Numbered from the stretch's first letter, positions 17,781-26,900 are shown. The stretch: DNA of 64,000 nt from Bacteroidales bacterium (GCA_017439305.1 JAFSJK010000010.1:1-64000), one strand, 5' to 3'. Notes: generated from the sequence alone by a model not told the origin. Program-made: numbers and translations.

Positions 17781-19214
17781 ATGAGAGCCCGTTTTTTCTG
17801 GATGGCGCTGCTTGCGGTGGCCTCTTGTCAGCGTGCTGCCAAGGTTGAATGGGTTTCAACGACCTTCGAGAACCCCTGGCAGGTGATGGAAGCGTCCGGG
17901 TCGGACACGCTGGCCGAAGCTTCCGTCGTCGTCGACCTTTCAGCCGTGAAGCAGACGGTCGAGGGGTTCGGTTCTTGTTTCAACGAACTGGGATGGACCT
18001 CGCTTCAGGAACTCTCCGAGGCGGACCGCGCCGCTATCTTCCAGGAGTTGTACACTCCCGCGGGCGCAAACTTCACGATGGCCCGCATGCCGCTGGGTTC
18101 CAATGACTTCAGCATCGACTATTATTCCTATGACGATGTGGACGGAGACCTGGCACTGGCGCATTTCTCCATCGATCATGACCAGGCCACGCTGATTCCC
18201 TTCATCCGGGCGGCGAAGGCCGTGAATCCGTCGCTCCGGATCTGGGCCTCGCCCTGGTGCCCGCCGGCGTGGATGAAGGTGAACAAGCATTATGCGAATA
18301 CCTCGGCCAGTGTTATCTTCCGCAGCTGGGCCGGCATGCAGGACCGGATGGAGGACAACCGCCTCCCGGAGGACAAGCAGATCCCGGAGGGCGTGGACGC
18401 TTTCAACCAGGATCCCGCCTACTTGGAGGCGTACGCCCGGTATTTCGGAAAGTTCATCGATGCGTATAAGGCCGAAGGGATCGATGTTTTCATGGTGATG
18501 CCGCAGAATGAACCGAACTCGGCACAATGGTATCCCGCCTGCACATGGACCCCGGAAGGGCTCGCTGCTTTCGTGAAATACCTCGGTCCCGAGATGGCTT
18601 CCCGCGGTGTCGATGTGTACCTGGGTACCATGGAACGGGCGGATCCGGACCTGTGGGATCGTATCCTCACCGATCCGGAAGCAGGTCCTTGCATCCAGGG
18701 CATGGGCTTCCAGTGGGCGGGAAAAGACGCGCTTCCGGAGCTGCACCGCCGCCATCCGGAGTTGCCATGCTACCAGACGGAGCAGGAGTGCGGCGACGGC
18801 CGCAACGACTGGGCCGGCGCCATGCACAGCTGGGACCTGATGAAGCATTACATCGGGAACGGCGTACAGGCGTATTTCTATTGGAATACCTCTCTGCTGG
18901 AAGGTGGCGTCAGCACTTGGGGCTGGACCCAGAACTCGCTGGTCGTCGTGGACAAGGAGAACAAGTCTTTCCGCTATTCGCCTGAGTATTACGTCTTCAA
19001 GCACGTCAGCCACTATGTCCGACCGGGCGCCAAGGTCCTTTCCTTGAGCGGCACCTACCCGGATGCCCTGGGCTTCCAGAACCCCGACGGCCGCACCGTC
19101 CTCGTCCTGGCCAATCAGGCCGACGCCCCGAAGACCCTCTCCCTCGAAGGCCTCCCCGGTCACGCGCGCACCATCACCCTGCCTGCCGGATCGATCAATA
19201 CGCTGGTGTTTTAA
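17781..19214 (+). CDS. secreted GH30 glycoside hydrolase lipoprotein
   Basis: The 477-residue protein has a lipobox VASC near residue 16. The GH30 clan-A barrel signatures are clear: VEGFGSCFNELGW (about 54-66), SPWCPPAWMK, acid/base Glu in MPQNEPN (about 244) and nucleophile Glu in CYQTEQECG (about 334), then the C-terminal beta-sandwich with VLVLANQADAPKTLSLEG. GH30 members cleave beta-1,6-glucan, beta-glucosylceramide, xylan or beta-1,6-galactan. It is the last gene of the barrel-kinase-regulator-GH43-GH30 run and is followed by a strong hairpin with T-rich sequence. Confidence 0.9.
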   Translation: MRARFFWMALLAVASCQRAAKVEWVSTTFENPWQVMEASGSDTLAEASVVVDLSAVKQTVEGFGSCFNELGWTSLQELSEADRAAIFQELYTPAGANFTMARMPLGSNDFSIDYYSYDDVDGDLALAHFSIDHDQATLIPFIRAAKAVNPSLRIWASPWCPPAWMKVNKHYANTSASVIFRSWAGMQDRMEDNRLPEDKQIPEGVDAFNQDPAYLEAYARYFGKFIDAYKAEGIDVFMVMPQNEPNSAQWYPACTWTPEGLAAFVKYLGPEMASRGVDVYLGTMERADPDLWDRILTDPEAGPCIQGMGFQWAGKDALPELHRRHPELPCYQTEQECGDGRNDWAGAMHSWDLMKHYIGNGVQAYFYWNTSLLEGGVSTWGWTQNSLVVVDKENKSFRYSPEYYVFKHVSHYVRPGAKVLSLSGTYPDALGFQNPDGRTVLVLANQADAPKTLSLEGLPGHARTITLPAGSINTLVF

Positions 19215-19250
19215 TTTCGCTGGCCTCCCGGCCTTTCCGAAGCCGTTCAA

Positions 19251-19287
19251 TGCTCGTACCGGTCCATCTCCTGGACCGGTACGAGCA
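19251..19287. repeat. REP-like hairpin 1 (16-bp perfect inverted repeat)
   Basis: TGCTCGTACCGGTCCA (19251-19266) pairs perfectly with 19272-19287 across a 5-base loop and is followed by CTTTTGCCCTTTTTTG. It lies 37 bases after the GH30 stop, so it can end that operon. Its apex GGTCCA-N5-TGGACC is shared with the next hairpin. Confidence 0.8.
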
Positions 19288-19303
19288 CTTTTGCCCTTTT
19301 TTG

Positions 19304-19336
19304 CTTGTATGGGTCCAACGAATGGACCCATACAGG
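19304..19336. repeat. REP-like hairpin 2 (12-14-bp inverted repeat)
   Basis: TGTATGGGTCCA (19306-19317) pairs with 19323-19334 around the loop ACGAA, extended by a G-U and a C-G pair. It has the same apex GGTCCA-N5-TGGACC as hairpin 1 but different lower arms. It is upstream of the RAYT gene, as REP elements are in known RAYT loci. Confidence 0.75.
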
Positions 19337-19405
19337 CACGCTGGGAGTTTTTGAACTTTTCGATCATTCTTTGGGAAAGGGATTGTGGGAATTCGGGCAA
19401 TTCCG

Positions 19406-19413
19406 TATTTTTG
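19406..19413 (+). promoter_or_regulatory. -7 promoter element of the RAYT gene
   Basis: TATTTTTG matches TAnnTTTG, 22 bases before the ATG at 19435. Confidence 0.65.
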
Positions 19414-19434
19414 CGAAGATAGATTTTGAGGCGT

Positions 19435-20304
19435 ATGAGAAAGTATTATCTGGTCACGACGGAACATCTGAAAGCGGGGCTTTGGTTTCGGGACGAGAAC
19501 GATTTCCGGGCCGGGATGAATTTCGTAGCTATCCAGGCGTATGAATCCAAGGTAACAGTTCTGGCATTTATTCTGATGTCCAATCATCTTCATTTTGTCG
19601 TCGAAGGGAGATGGGAGGATGTCAAGTCTTTCATTGACGGCATCAAAAGCCGTTATTCCAAGTATTTGAATCATAAATACGGTACTTGTGAATTCCTCCG
19701 GCGCAATCAGGTGAGAATCGAAGAAGTGTCTTCGCTGGACGAAGGTTTGGAAAAGGCAATTGCCTACACCCAGATGAACTGCGTTGCGGCGAACGTCTGT
19801 TCCCATCCTTCACAGTATCCGTGGGGAACGGGCCCCGTGTTTTTCAGTACTTCCAAACGCCCCGGAAAGCGCATGGAATCCCTGTCAAAACGGGCTCGCA
19901 TCAGGCTTTTCCACTGTTGTAAAGTGGACTTGCCTCCCTGTTGGCTTGTTTCCGACGAAGGATATATCCTTCCAGAGTCTTACATCGATGTGGCTTTCGT
20001 GGAGAGACTCTATCGTACACCGAACCGGATGAACTATTTCCTGGTGAACTCCTCCAAGGCCAAGCGGAAAATCGAAAATGCCGATGACCACCATCCTGCT
20101 TTCAGGGACCAGGTCATCCTGGCGGCCTTGCCGGACCTCTACCGGAGCCTGTTCGGAAAGCAACGTTTTGAGGAACTGACCCCTGCGGAGCAGATAGAGT
20201 CACTCCGGCAAATCCAAAGGCGTTTCTGCTCCAATATCCATCAAATCGCCCGGGTGACCGGTCTCACTTATGAAGACGCCGCCCGGATGATGGACAGCGT
20301 TTGA
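19435..20304 (+). CDS. REP-associated tyrosine transposase (RAYT, Y1/IS200-like)
   Basis: The 289-residue protein belongs to the single-strand Y1 HUH transposase family. The metal-binding motif is MSNHLHFVV (about 40-48), and the catalytic Tyr is probably in KAIAYTQMNCVAANV (about 110-124), followed by the family SQYPWGT. The last ~150 residues form a basic C-terminal extension with LTPAEQIESLRQIQRRF and IARVTGLTYEDAARMM, resembling a helix-turn-helix. RAYTs are usually single-copy, not flanked by their own ends, and act on REP hairpins; two hairpins lie just upstream. I used the ATG at 19435; a TTG nine bases upstream is possible. Confidence 0.88.
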   Translation: MRKYYLVTTEHLKAGLWFRDENDFRAGMNFVAIQAYESKVTVLAFILMSNHLHFVVEGRWEDVKSFIDGIKSRYSKYLNHKYGTCEFLRRNQVRIEEVSSLDEGLEKAIAYTQMNCVAANVCSHPSQYPWGTGPVFFSTSKRPGKRMESLSKRARIRLFHCCKVDLPPCWLVSDEGYILPESYIDVAFVERLYRTPNRMNYFLVNSSKAKRKIENADDHHPAFRDQVILAALPDLYRSLFGKQRFEELTPAEQIESLRQIQRRFCSNIHQIARVTGLTYEDAARMMDSV

Positions 20305-20331
20305 TCACGGGGAAGAGAATACGATGATCCG

Positions 20332-20438
20332 CTACTTGAGCGCTGTCAGCCACTGCACAATGATTTCCAGCACTTCGCCCTATACATCCAGTTTCCCGGA
20401 CCAGGTGCCTGTTTGGGCATAGGAATAAACTGCATTGA
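20332..20438 (-). pseudogene. probable stump of a secreted alpha/beta-hydrolase gene
   Basis: Directly after the hutI stop, the same minus-strand frame reads YSYAQTGTWSGKLDV, a stop, then GEVLEIIVQWLTALK and a second stop. AQ(x)GTWSGKLDV followed by a hydrophobic strand is the pattern just after the signal peptide in many Bacteroidota alpha/beta hydrolases. No start, signal peptide or catalytic part is left. The RAYT stop is 28 bases away, so the gene may have been broken when that element arrived. Recognition is by pattern only, and about 30 codons is a short match. Confidence 0.4.
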
Positions 20439-20439
20439 G

Positions 20440-21657
20440 CTATCCCAGCGCCCGGCCTCCCAGGAAAACCTTCCGGAGGAAGGGGGTCTGGTAGAGGTAG
20501 GGGAGCTTGGTGAGGGTCCAGCCGGGATGGGTAAGGAGGAGGTCGGCGCGTTTGCCGGGAGTGATAGAGCCGGTGATGTCGCTGAGGCCCATCGCATAGG
20601 CGCTGTTCAAGGTGACGGCATTCAGGGCCTGCACCGGAGTGAGCCGCATGCGGATGCAACCGAGGGCCATCACGAAGCGCATGTCGCCGGAAGGAGAGGA
20701 ACCGGGATTATAGTCCGATGCCAGTGCAATCCCGAGGCCGGCACGGATGAACTCTTTCGCGCGGCCGAAGGGAATGCCCAGGAAGAAGGACGATCCAGGT
20801 AGCATCGTCGGCATGGTCGAGGACCCCCGCAATGCTTCGATTTCCACATCCGTTGTCCTTTCCAGATGGTCGACGGACAGGGCGCCGTGCTTCACGCCCA
20901 CCTGCACACCACCGCTCACCGCCAATTCGTTGGCGTGGATCTTCGGCTTCAGCCCGCAGGCAGCCCCGGCGGTCAGGATCCGGTCGGTATCCTCCACGGT
21001 GAAGAATCCTTCATCACAGAAAACATCCACGAAATCAGCCAGTTCCGCAGCTTGTGGCATCATGTCGACCACCGTCTGCACGTAAGCTTCGTGCGTATAG
21101 CCCCGGCCGATGGCATGGGCCCCGAGGAAGGTGACTTTGACCACTGCCGGGACGGACTCCTTGATGCGCCGGATAACCCGCAACATCTTGAGTTCGTCCG
21201 CCGGGTTGAGTCCGTAGCCGCTCTTGATTTCGAGGGCACCGGTACCTTTGTCCATCATCTCCCGCACCCGTTCCATGGACTGGAGGTACAGTTCGTCTTC
21301 GGACGTCTCGTGCAGCAGGTCCGATGAATTGAGGATTCCACCACCCCGGGCGGCGATTTCCTCGTAACTGAGTCCGTTGATCTTGTCCAGGAACTCTCCG
21401 TCCCGGCTGCCCGCATACACGATATGCGTGTGGCTGTCGCAGAAGGCCGGCATGACCATGCCGCCCTGGGCATCAATCACTTCCGTTGCATCCACAGGCT
21501 CCGTTCCCATCACTCCGAACCCGTTGATCAGGCCGTCCTCGATGGCCAGCCAGGCATCCTTCAACACGCCCGTTTCCGCCATCTCGGTGCCCTGCTTCCG
21601 CAGCACGCCCTCCGGCACGATTCCGACGATTTCGCCGATGTTCTTGATAAGAATCAT
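20440..21657 (-). CDS. hutI: imidazolonepropionase
   Basis: The 405-residue amidohydrolase opens imidazolonepropionate to N-formimidoyl-glutamate, step 3 of histidine breakdown. The metal-binding CDSHTHIVYAG motif is at about residues 73-83; FLGAHAIGRGY and the later HANELAVSGG and SDYNPGSSP motifs supply further ligands and substrate contacts. The C-terminal ALNAVTLNSAYAMGL and GKRADLLL are usual for the family. It begins 1 base after the hutH stop and is the last gene of the hut operon. Confidence 0.95.
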   Translation of the reverse strand: MILIKNIGEIVGIVPEGVLRKQGTEMAETGVLKDAWLAIEDGLINGFGVMGTEPVDATEVIDAQGGMVMPAFCDSHTHIVYAGSRDGEFLDKINGLSYEEIAARGGGILNSSDLLHETSEDELYLQSMERVREMMDKGTGALEIKSGYGLNPADELKMLRVIRRIKESVPAVVKVTFLGAHAIGRGYTHEAYVQTVVDMMPQAAELADFVDVFCDEGFFTVEDTDRILTAGAACGLKPKIHANELAVSGGVQVGVKHGALSVDHLERTTDVEIEALRGSSTMPTMLPGSSFFLGIPFGRAKEFIRAGLGIALASDYNPGSSPSGDMRFVMALGCIRMRLTPVQALNAVTLNSAYAMGLSDITGSITPGKRADLLLTHPGWTLTKLPYLYQTPFLRKVFLGGRALG

Positions 21658-21658
21658 T

Positions 21659-23146
21659 TTACAGATACTGCTCCTGACGGATGAACTGGATGGACTTCTC
21701 GATCAGAGGATGCATGTAGGTGTCATTGTCGATGAAGGGGACGACCTTGCGGTAGTCCTCGAAGATGCGCTCCAGAATGGGGGAGGATTTGGCCGGGCGG
21801 CGGAACTCGAGGGCCTGGGCGGCGTTGAAGAGTTCGATGGCGAGGACCGTTTCCACGTTGTCGACGACACGGACCAGCTTGGTGGCCGAGTTGGAACCCA
21901 TGCTCACATGGTCTTCCTGCCCCTGGGAGGAAGGGATGGAGTCGCAGGAGGCGGGCCAGCAGAGCCCCTTGTTCTGGCTCACGATGTTCGCGGCCGTGTA
22001 CTGCGGAATCATGAAGCCACTGTTCAGGCCGGGATTGGCCACCAGGTACTTCGGCAGGCCGCGGAGACCGTGGATAAGCTGGTAAGTACGTCTTTCAGAA
22101 ATACTTGCGAGTTCGGACATTGCGATGGCGAGGGCGTCCATCGGAATGGCGATGGGCTCGCCGTGGAAGTTGCCCGCCGAGATGACCATGTCCTCGTCCG
22201 GGAAGATGTTCGGATTGTCCGTCGCGGAGTTGATCTCGTTCTCGATTACCGACTGCACGTAGGTGATGTTGTCCTTCACAGCCCCATGGACCTGCGGGAT
22301 GCAGCGGAAGCTGTACGGGTCCTGGACATGCTCCTTGGGCCGGCGGATCAGTTCGCTGCCTTCGAGGGTGGACATGAACCGCTTGCCGGTTTCGATCTGA
22401 CCCGTGTGGGGACGGATGAGATGCGTGAGCGGAAGGAACGGTTCGATACGTCCGTCATAGGCGTCCAGGGACATCGCCGCGATGCGGTCTGCCCACTTGG
22501 AAAGGCGCATGCTCTTGAGGAGGGACCAGACGGCATGTGCGCTCATGAACTGCGTTCCGTTCAGGAGGGCGAGGCCTTCCTTGGACTGGAGCCGGATGGG
22601 TTCCCAGCCTTTTTCGGCCCAGACTTCGGCCGAAGGACGTACGCGTCCCTTGTACAGGACTTCTCCCATGCCGATGAGCGGAAGGCTCAGGTGGGCGAGG
22701 GGAGCGAGGTCGCCGGAAGCGCCGAGGGAACCTTGCTGATAAACGACCGGAAGGATATCTTCATTGAACATGTCGATCAGTCGCTGTACCGTGATCAGCT
22801 GCGCGCCGGAATGGCCGTAGGACAGGCTCTGCGCCTTGAGGAAGAGCATCAGCTTGACGATCTGCGGCCGGACGGTCTCGCCGGCACCGCAGGCGTGCGA
22901 CATCACCAGGTTGTGCTGGAGCTGCGAGAGGTCTTCCGTCGGGATGGTGACATTGTACAGCGACCCGAATCCGGTCGTTACGCCATACACCGGACGGCCG
23001 ATGTCTTCCATCTTGCTGTCCAGGTATTTACGGCATTTAAGTATGGCCTGCTGGGCTTCGTCGGAAAGGACGAGGGTCGCGTGGTTGTCGATGATTTCTT
23101 TGAGGCGTTCAAGGGTGATGCGCCCGGTGGATATTTCGTGGATCAT
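21659..23146 (-). CDS. hutH: histidine ammonia-lyase
   Basis: The 495-residue enzyme deaminates histidine to urocanate. The self-forming MIO cofactor comes from Ala143-Ser144-Gly145 in GSLGASGDLAPLAH. The YGVTTGFGSL substrate loop (about 54-63) and QNKGLCWPASCDSIPSSQGQEDHVSMG are also present. The position inside a full hut operon and the His-type loops argue for histidine rather than tyrosine as substrate. Its start overlaps the hutU stop by four bases (ATGA). Confidence 0.95.
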   Translation of the reverse strand: MIHEISTGRITLERLKEIIDNHATLVLSDEAQQAILKCRKYLDSKMEDIGRPVYGVTTGFGSLYNVTIPTEDLSQLQHNLVMSHACGAGETVRPQIVKLMLFLKAQSLSYGHSGAQLITVQRLIDMFNEDILPVVYQQGSLGASGDLAPLAHLSLPLIGMGEVLYKGRVRPSAEVWAEKGWEPIRLQSKEGLALLNGTQFMSAHAVWSLLKSMRLSKWADRIAAMSLDAYDGRIEPFLPLTHLIRPHTGQIETGKRFMSTLEGSELIRRPKEHVQDPYSFRCIPQVHGAVKDNITYVQSVIENEINSATDNPNIFPDEDMVISAGNFHGEPIAIPMDALAIAMSELASISERRTYQLIHGLRGLPKYLVANPGLNSGFMIPQYTAANIVSQNKGLCWPASCDSIPSSQGQEDHVSMGSNSATKLVRVVDNVETVLAIELFNAAQALEFRRPAKSSPILERIFEDYRKVVPFIDNDTYMHPLIEKSIQFIRQEQYL

Positions 23147-25164
23147 AGTTCGTTCAAGGTTTTGCGGATAAGGGTTTCGTCGGCGAAGTTCGGGAGGGTG
23201 ACCTTCAGTTCGGGGGTGCGGGCCATTTCGCGCTCAATGGCGAAGCGGGCGCCGTCGTTCCGGGCCCAGCTGCGGCGGGCGATGCCGTTGTTCACGTCCC
23301 AGAACAGCATTTCGCGGATGTGGCGGGCGCTGTCTTCGGAACCGTCGATGACCATGCCGAAGCCGCCGTTGATGACTTCGCCCCAGCCGACACCGCCTCC
23401 GTTGTGGATGGATACCCACGTGGCGCCGCGGAATCCGTCGCCGATGACGTTCTGGACGGCCATGTCAGCGGTGAACTGGGATCCGTCGTAGATGTTGGAA
23501 GTCTCCCGGAACGGGGAATCCGTGCCGGATACGTCGTGGTGGTCGCGTCCCAGCACGATGGGCGCCGTGATTTCGCCTTTCCGGATGGCTTCGTTGAAGG
23601 CGAGGGCGATCTTGGTGCGGCCTTCGCAGTCGGCATAGAGGATGCGGGCCTGGGAACCCACCACCAGGTGGTTGCGGCCGGCTTCCTCGATCCAGTGGAT
23701 GTTGTCACGCATCTGGCCGGCAATCTCTTCGGGGGCGGTGGCGGCGATTTCGCCGAGGACTTTCACCGCGAGGGCGTCGGACTTGGCGAGGTCTTCCGGT
23801 TTCTCGCTCATGCACACCCAGCGGAACGGACCGAAGCCGTAGTCGAAATAGAGCGGGCCCATGATGTCCTGCACATAGGACGGATACCGGAATGAACCGT
23901 CGGCCTTGAGGACGTCGGCTCCGGCGCGGGAACTTTCCAGCAGGAATGCATTTCCATAGTCGAAAAAGTACATCCCCTTGTCAGCGAGGCGGTTGACGGC
24001 AGCGACGTGGCGGCGGAGCGAGGCTTTCACGGCCTCCTTGAAACGCTCCGGTTCCTCGGCCATCATCTTTTTCGATTCCTCGAGGCTGTAGCCGGCCGGG
24101 TAGTAGCCGCCCGCCCAGGGATTGTGGAGGGAAGTCTGGTCGGAGCCGAGGTCCACGTGGACATCCTCGTCCGCGAGACGCTCCCACAGGTCCACGATAT
24201 TGCCTACGTAAGCGAGCGATACGACCTCCTTCGCAGCGACGGCCTTGCGGATGCGCGGGATGAGCTCGTCGAGGTCCGTGTGGAGTTCGTCGACCCAGCC
24301 TTGCACGTAACGCTTTTCCGCGGCCTTCGGGTTGATTTCGGCGGTGACACTGACGACACCGGCGATGTTGCCCGCCTTCGGCTGGGCGCCGGACATGCCG
24401 CCGAGGCCGGCGGTCACGAAGAGCAGACCGCCGCGGTCGTCGCCATTCAAGCCCTTGGCCTTCAGTTGCTTCCGGGCGGCGTTCATCACCGTGATGGTGG
24501 TGCCGTGGACGATGCCCTGCGGACCGATATACATATAGGATCCGGCCGTCATCTGGCCGTACTGGCTTACACCCAAGGCGTTGAACTTCTCCCAATGGTC
24601 CGGCTTCGAGTAGTTCGGGATGACCATGCCGTTGGTGACGATCACGCGCGGAGCATCCTTATGGCTCGGGAACAGTCCCAGCGGATGGCCGGAGTACATC
24701 ACGAGCGTCTGTTCATCCGTCATCGTGGCGAGGTACTGCATCACCAGGCGGTACTGGGCCCAGTTCTGGAAGATGGCGCCATTGCCGCCGTAAATGATCA
24801 GTTCGTGCGGATGCTGGGCCACGCGGGGGTCCAGGTTGTTCTGGATCATGGCCATGATGGCCGCCGCCTGCCGGGATTTCGCCGGATATTCGTCGATGGG
24901 CCGGGCATACATCTCGTACGACGGGCGGAAGCGGTACATATAGATGCGTCCGTATCTGTGGAGTTCCTCGGCGAACTCTTTCGCCAGCACTTCATGATGC
25001 TTCGCCGGGAAATAGCGCAGCGCATTCTTCAGTGCCAGCACCTTCTCTTCCGGGGAGAGGATATCCTTCCGTTTGGGAGCGTGGTTGATCTCCGGGTCAT
25101 AGGCTTTCACCTCCGGCAATGCTGCCGGAATCCCCGCGAGAATCTCTTCTTGGAATCTGTTCAT
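23143..25164 (-). CDS. hutU: urocanate hydratase
   Basis: The 673-residue NAD+-dependent enzyme converts urocanate to imidazolonepropionate. The family stretches YGGNGAIFQNWAQY, GLGGMSGAQPKAGNIAG (NAD-binding region) and WVSIHNGGGVGWGEVINGGFGMVIDG are present. At over 670 residues it is of the longer type found in Bacteroidota rather than the ~555-residue proteobacterial form. I chose the ATG at 25164, four bases after the ftcD stop; a TTG at 25179 would overlap ftcD. Confidence 0.94.
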   Translation of the reverse strand: MNRFQEEILAGIPAALPEVKAYDPEINHAPKRKDILSPEEKVLALKNALRYFPAKHHEVLAKEFAEELHRYGRIYMYRFRPSYEMYARPIDEYPAKSRQAAAIMAMIQNNLDPRVAQHPHELIIYGGNGAIFQNWAQYRLVMQYLATMTDEQTLVMYSGHPLGLFPSHKDAPRVIVTNGMVIPNYSKPDHWEKFNALGVSQYGQMTAGSYMYIGPQGIVHGTTITVMNAARKQLKAKGLNGDDRGGLLFVTAGLGGMSGAQPKAGNIAGVVSVTAEINPKAAEKRYVQGWVDELHTDLDELIPRIRKAVAAKEVVSLAYVGNIVDLWERLADEDVHVDLGSDQTSLHNPWAGGYYPAGYSLEESKKMMAEEPERFKEAVKASLRRHVAAVNRLADKGMYFFDYGNAFLLESSRAGADVLKADGSFRYPSYVQDIMGPLYFDYGFGPFRWVCMSEKPEDLAKSDALAVKVLGEIAATAPEEIAGQMRDNIHWIEEAGRNHLVVGSQARILYADCEGRTKIALAFNEAIRKGEITAPIVLGRDHHDVSGTDSPFRETSNIYDGSQFTADMAVQNVIGDGFRGATWVSIHNGGGVGWGEVINGGFGMVIDGSEDSARHIREMLFWDVNNGIARRSWARNDGARFAIEREMARTPELKVTLPNFADETLIRKTLNEL

Positions 25165-25168
25165 AGTT

Positions 25169-26875
25169 CTAGTTGTCAATGTGGTCGTTCACGGCTTTCA
25201 GCACCTGGTCCTGCAGGGCAAGGGCTTCGGAGATGATGGCGTCGGCGCGTTTGAGGAGCGGCTCGGCGGGGGCCTTGTCGGTGAGGCCGGCGGCGTTGAT
25301 GCGGACGTTGAGGGCGGCGCCGCGGATGCCGGCGACGGCTGCGAGGGCGGCGACACCGGCGTCGGAGGCCGATGCCGGGTTGCCTTTCTGCGCCATCTCC
25401 AGCGCCAGCGGGAGAGCCTTCAGGGAAGCTTCCATCGTGCGGAGCGGGACAGAGGCGGCGTAAAGGGTTGCCTCTTCCAGCGCAGCGGCCCGGGCGGCCT
25501 TCTCTTCGGCCGTACCCTTTGGCATCGAAAATACGTCCATGATGCGGTTGAAAGCGGCCGTGTCTTCATCGACCAGGGCGAGGAGTTCCGCCATCAGGGC
25601 CTGGCCCTTTTCGGCGACGTCGGAGAACTCTTTCCAGCGGTCGTCCCAACCGCGCTTGTGGGCGGAAAGGTTCGCGACCATCGTGGCGAGAGCGGCTCCG
25701 AGGGCGCCCATGTAGGCGGAGATGGAACCGCCTCCCGGGGCGGCGGATTCGGAAGCGGTCTCGGCCGCAAAGCCCTTGACGGACATTCTTATAAGGCGCT
25801 CTTTGACAGCCAGTTCCGCCTCATCCTCCATCAGGTATTCAATGACTTTCTCCTTCGGGTTGAAGGGCTTGAGGTCGTCCAGTGACATGGACTTGACGGC
25901 GATCTTGATGATTTCCTCCTCGGAAATGCCCATGGACCGCTGCTGCTTTTCCAGATAGAACTTGCCCGCGTCGATGAGCACCCGCTTCGGGACGAGACCT
26001 ACGATTTCCACGCCCGTGACCTTGAGTCCGCGGGCGGCCGCGGCGCGGCACACTTCCTCGTAGGCGACGTGGAGCGGAACCGCGTCGATGTCGGTGATGT
26101 TCATGGATACCTGGGCGATGCCGTATTCATCGATGTACCAGCCGATGGCCTTGCAGCCTTTCAGGGTACCGGGAATCCAGAGCTGGTTGCCATTCTCGTC
26201 CTTCAGGAGCTTGCCGGTAAGGGAACCTCCCTCGCGGGCCTTGCGGCCTTTCTCGCGCACGTCGAAGGCGACGGCCATCGCCCGGCGGGTGGAAGTGGTG
26301 TTCAGGTTATAGTTGACAGCGATCAGGAAGTTCCGGGCGCCCACGTTCGTGGCGCCGGCCTTTGCAGCGACGTCGTCGTATTCTCCGCCGAAATCGGGCT
26401 TCCGGGCGGGATCGGCCATTTTTTCGGGCAGGGCTTCGTATTCTCCGGCCCGGCACACGGCCAGGTTCCGCCGTTCCGGCGTGAAGGCGGCCGCTTCGTA
26501 GCAGTAGCAGGGGATGCCGAGTTCCTTATAGAGACGCTCCGCCAGCCCGCGGGCCAGCGTGGCGCATTCTTCCAGCGTAATTCCGGAGACCGGAATGAGC
26601 GGGAGCACGTCGGTGGCACCGCTGCGCGGATGGGCGCCGTGATGCTGGCGCATGTCAATCAGTTCCTGCGCCTTGGCGGCTCCTTGGAAAGCGGCCTCCA
26701 GCACCGGCTCCGGTTCGCCCACGAAAGTTACTACCGTCCGGTTTGTCGCCTCGCCGGGATCGACGTCCAGTACTTTGACGCCCTCGACGGAAGAGATGGC
26801 CGCTACGATCTGGTCGATGACCGCACGGTCGCGTCCTTCGCTGTAGTTGGGGACGCATTCGATGATTCTTTTCAT
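25169..26875 (-). CDS. ftcD: bifunctional glutamate formimidoyltransferase / formimidoyltetrahydrofolate cyclodeaminase
   Basis: The 568-residue fusion finishes histidine breakdown. Residues 1 to ~330 are the formimidoyltransferase (MKRIIECVPNYSEGRD, HHGAHPRSGATDVLPLIP), moving the formimidoyl group of N-formimidoyl-glutamate to tetrahydrofolate and releasing glutamate. Residues ~360-568 are the cyclodeaminase (APGGGSISAYMGALGAALATMVA), making methenyl-tetrahydrofolate and ammonia. The same fusion occurs in animals and Bacteroidota. As the first gene of the operon it follows a clear promoter at 26901. Confidence 0.95.
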   Translation of the reverse strand: MKRIIECVPNYSEGRDRAVIDQIVAAISSVEGVKVLDVDPGEATNRTVVTFVGEPEPVLEAAFQGAAKAQELIDMRQHHGAHPRSGATDVLPLIPVSGITLEECATLARGLAERLYKELGIPCYCYEAAAFTPERRNLAVCRAGEYEALPEKMADPARKPDFGGEYDDVAAKAGATNVGARNFLIAVNYNLNTTSTRRAMAVAFDVREKGRKAREGGSLTGKLLKDENGNQLWIPGTLKGCKAIGWYIDEYGIAQVSMNITDIDAVPLHVAYEEVCRAAAARGLKVTGVEIVGLVPKRVLIDAGKFYLEKQQRSMGISEEEIIKIAVKSMSLDDLKPFNPKEKVIEYLMEDEAELAVKERLIRMSVKGFAAETASESAAPGGGSISAYMGALGAALATMVANLSAHKRGWDDRWKEFSDVAEKGQALMAELLALVDEDTAAFNRIMDVFSMPKGTAEEKAARAAALEEATLYAASVPLRTMEASLKALPLALEMAQKGNPASASDAGVAALAAVAGIRGAALNVRINAAGLTDKAPAEPLLKRADAIISEALALQDQVLKAVNDHIDN

Positions 26876-26900
26876 AGAAAAAGGTTATCAGTTTTATCTT

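Noticed and set aside
19435-20304. A complete IS200/IS605 insertion sequence
   Set aside because: There is no tnpB and no typical IS ends; the protein pattern and nearby hairpins fit a RAYT better.
21659-23146. HutH as a tyrosine ammonia-lyase belonging to a flexirubin or aryl-polyene pathway
   Set aside because: It lies in a full hut operon with hutU, hutI and ftcD, 20 kb away from the glycolipid-like cluster and on the other strand.
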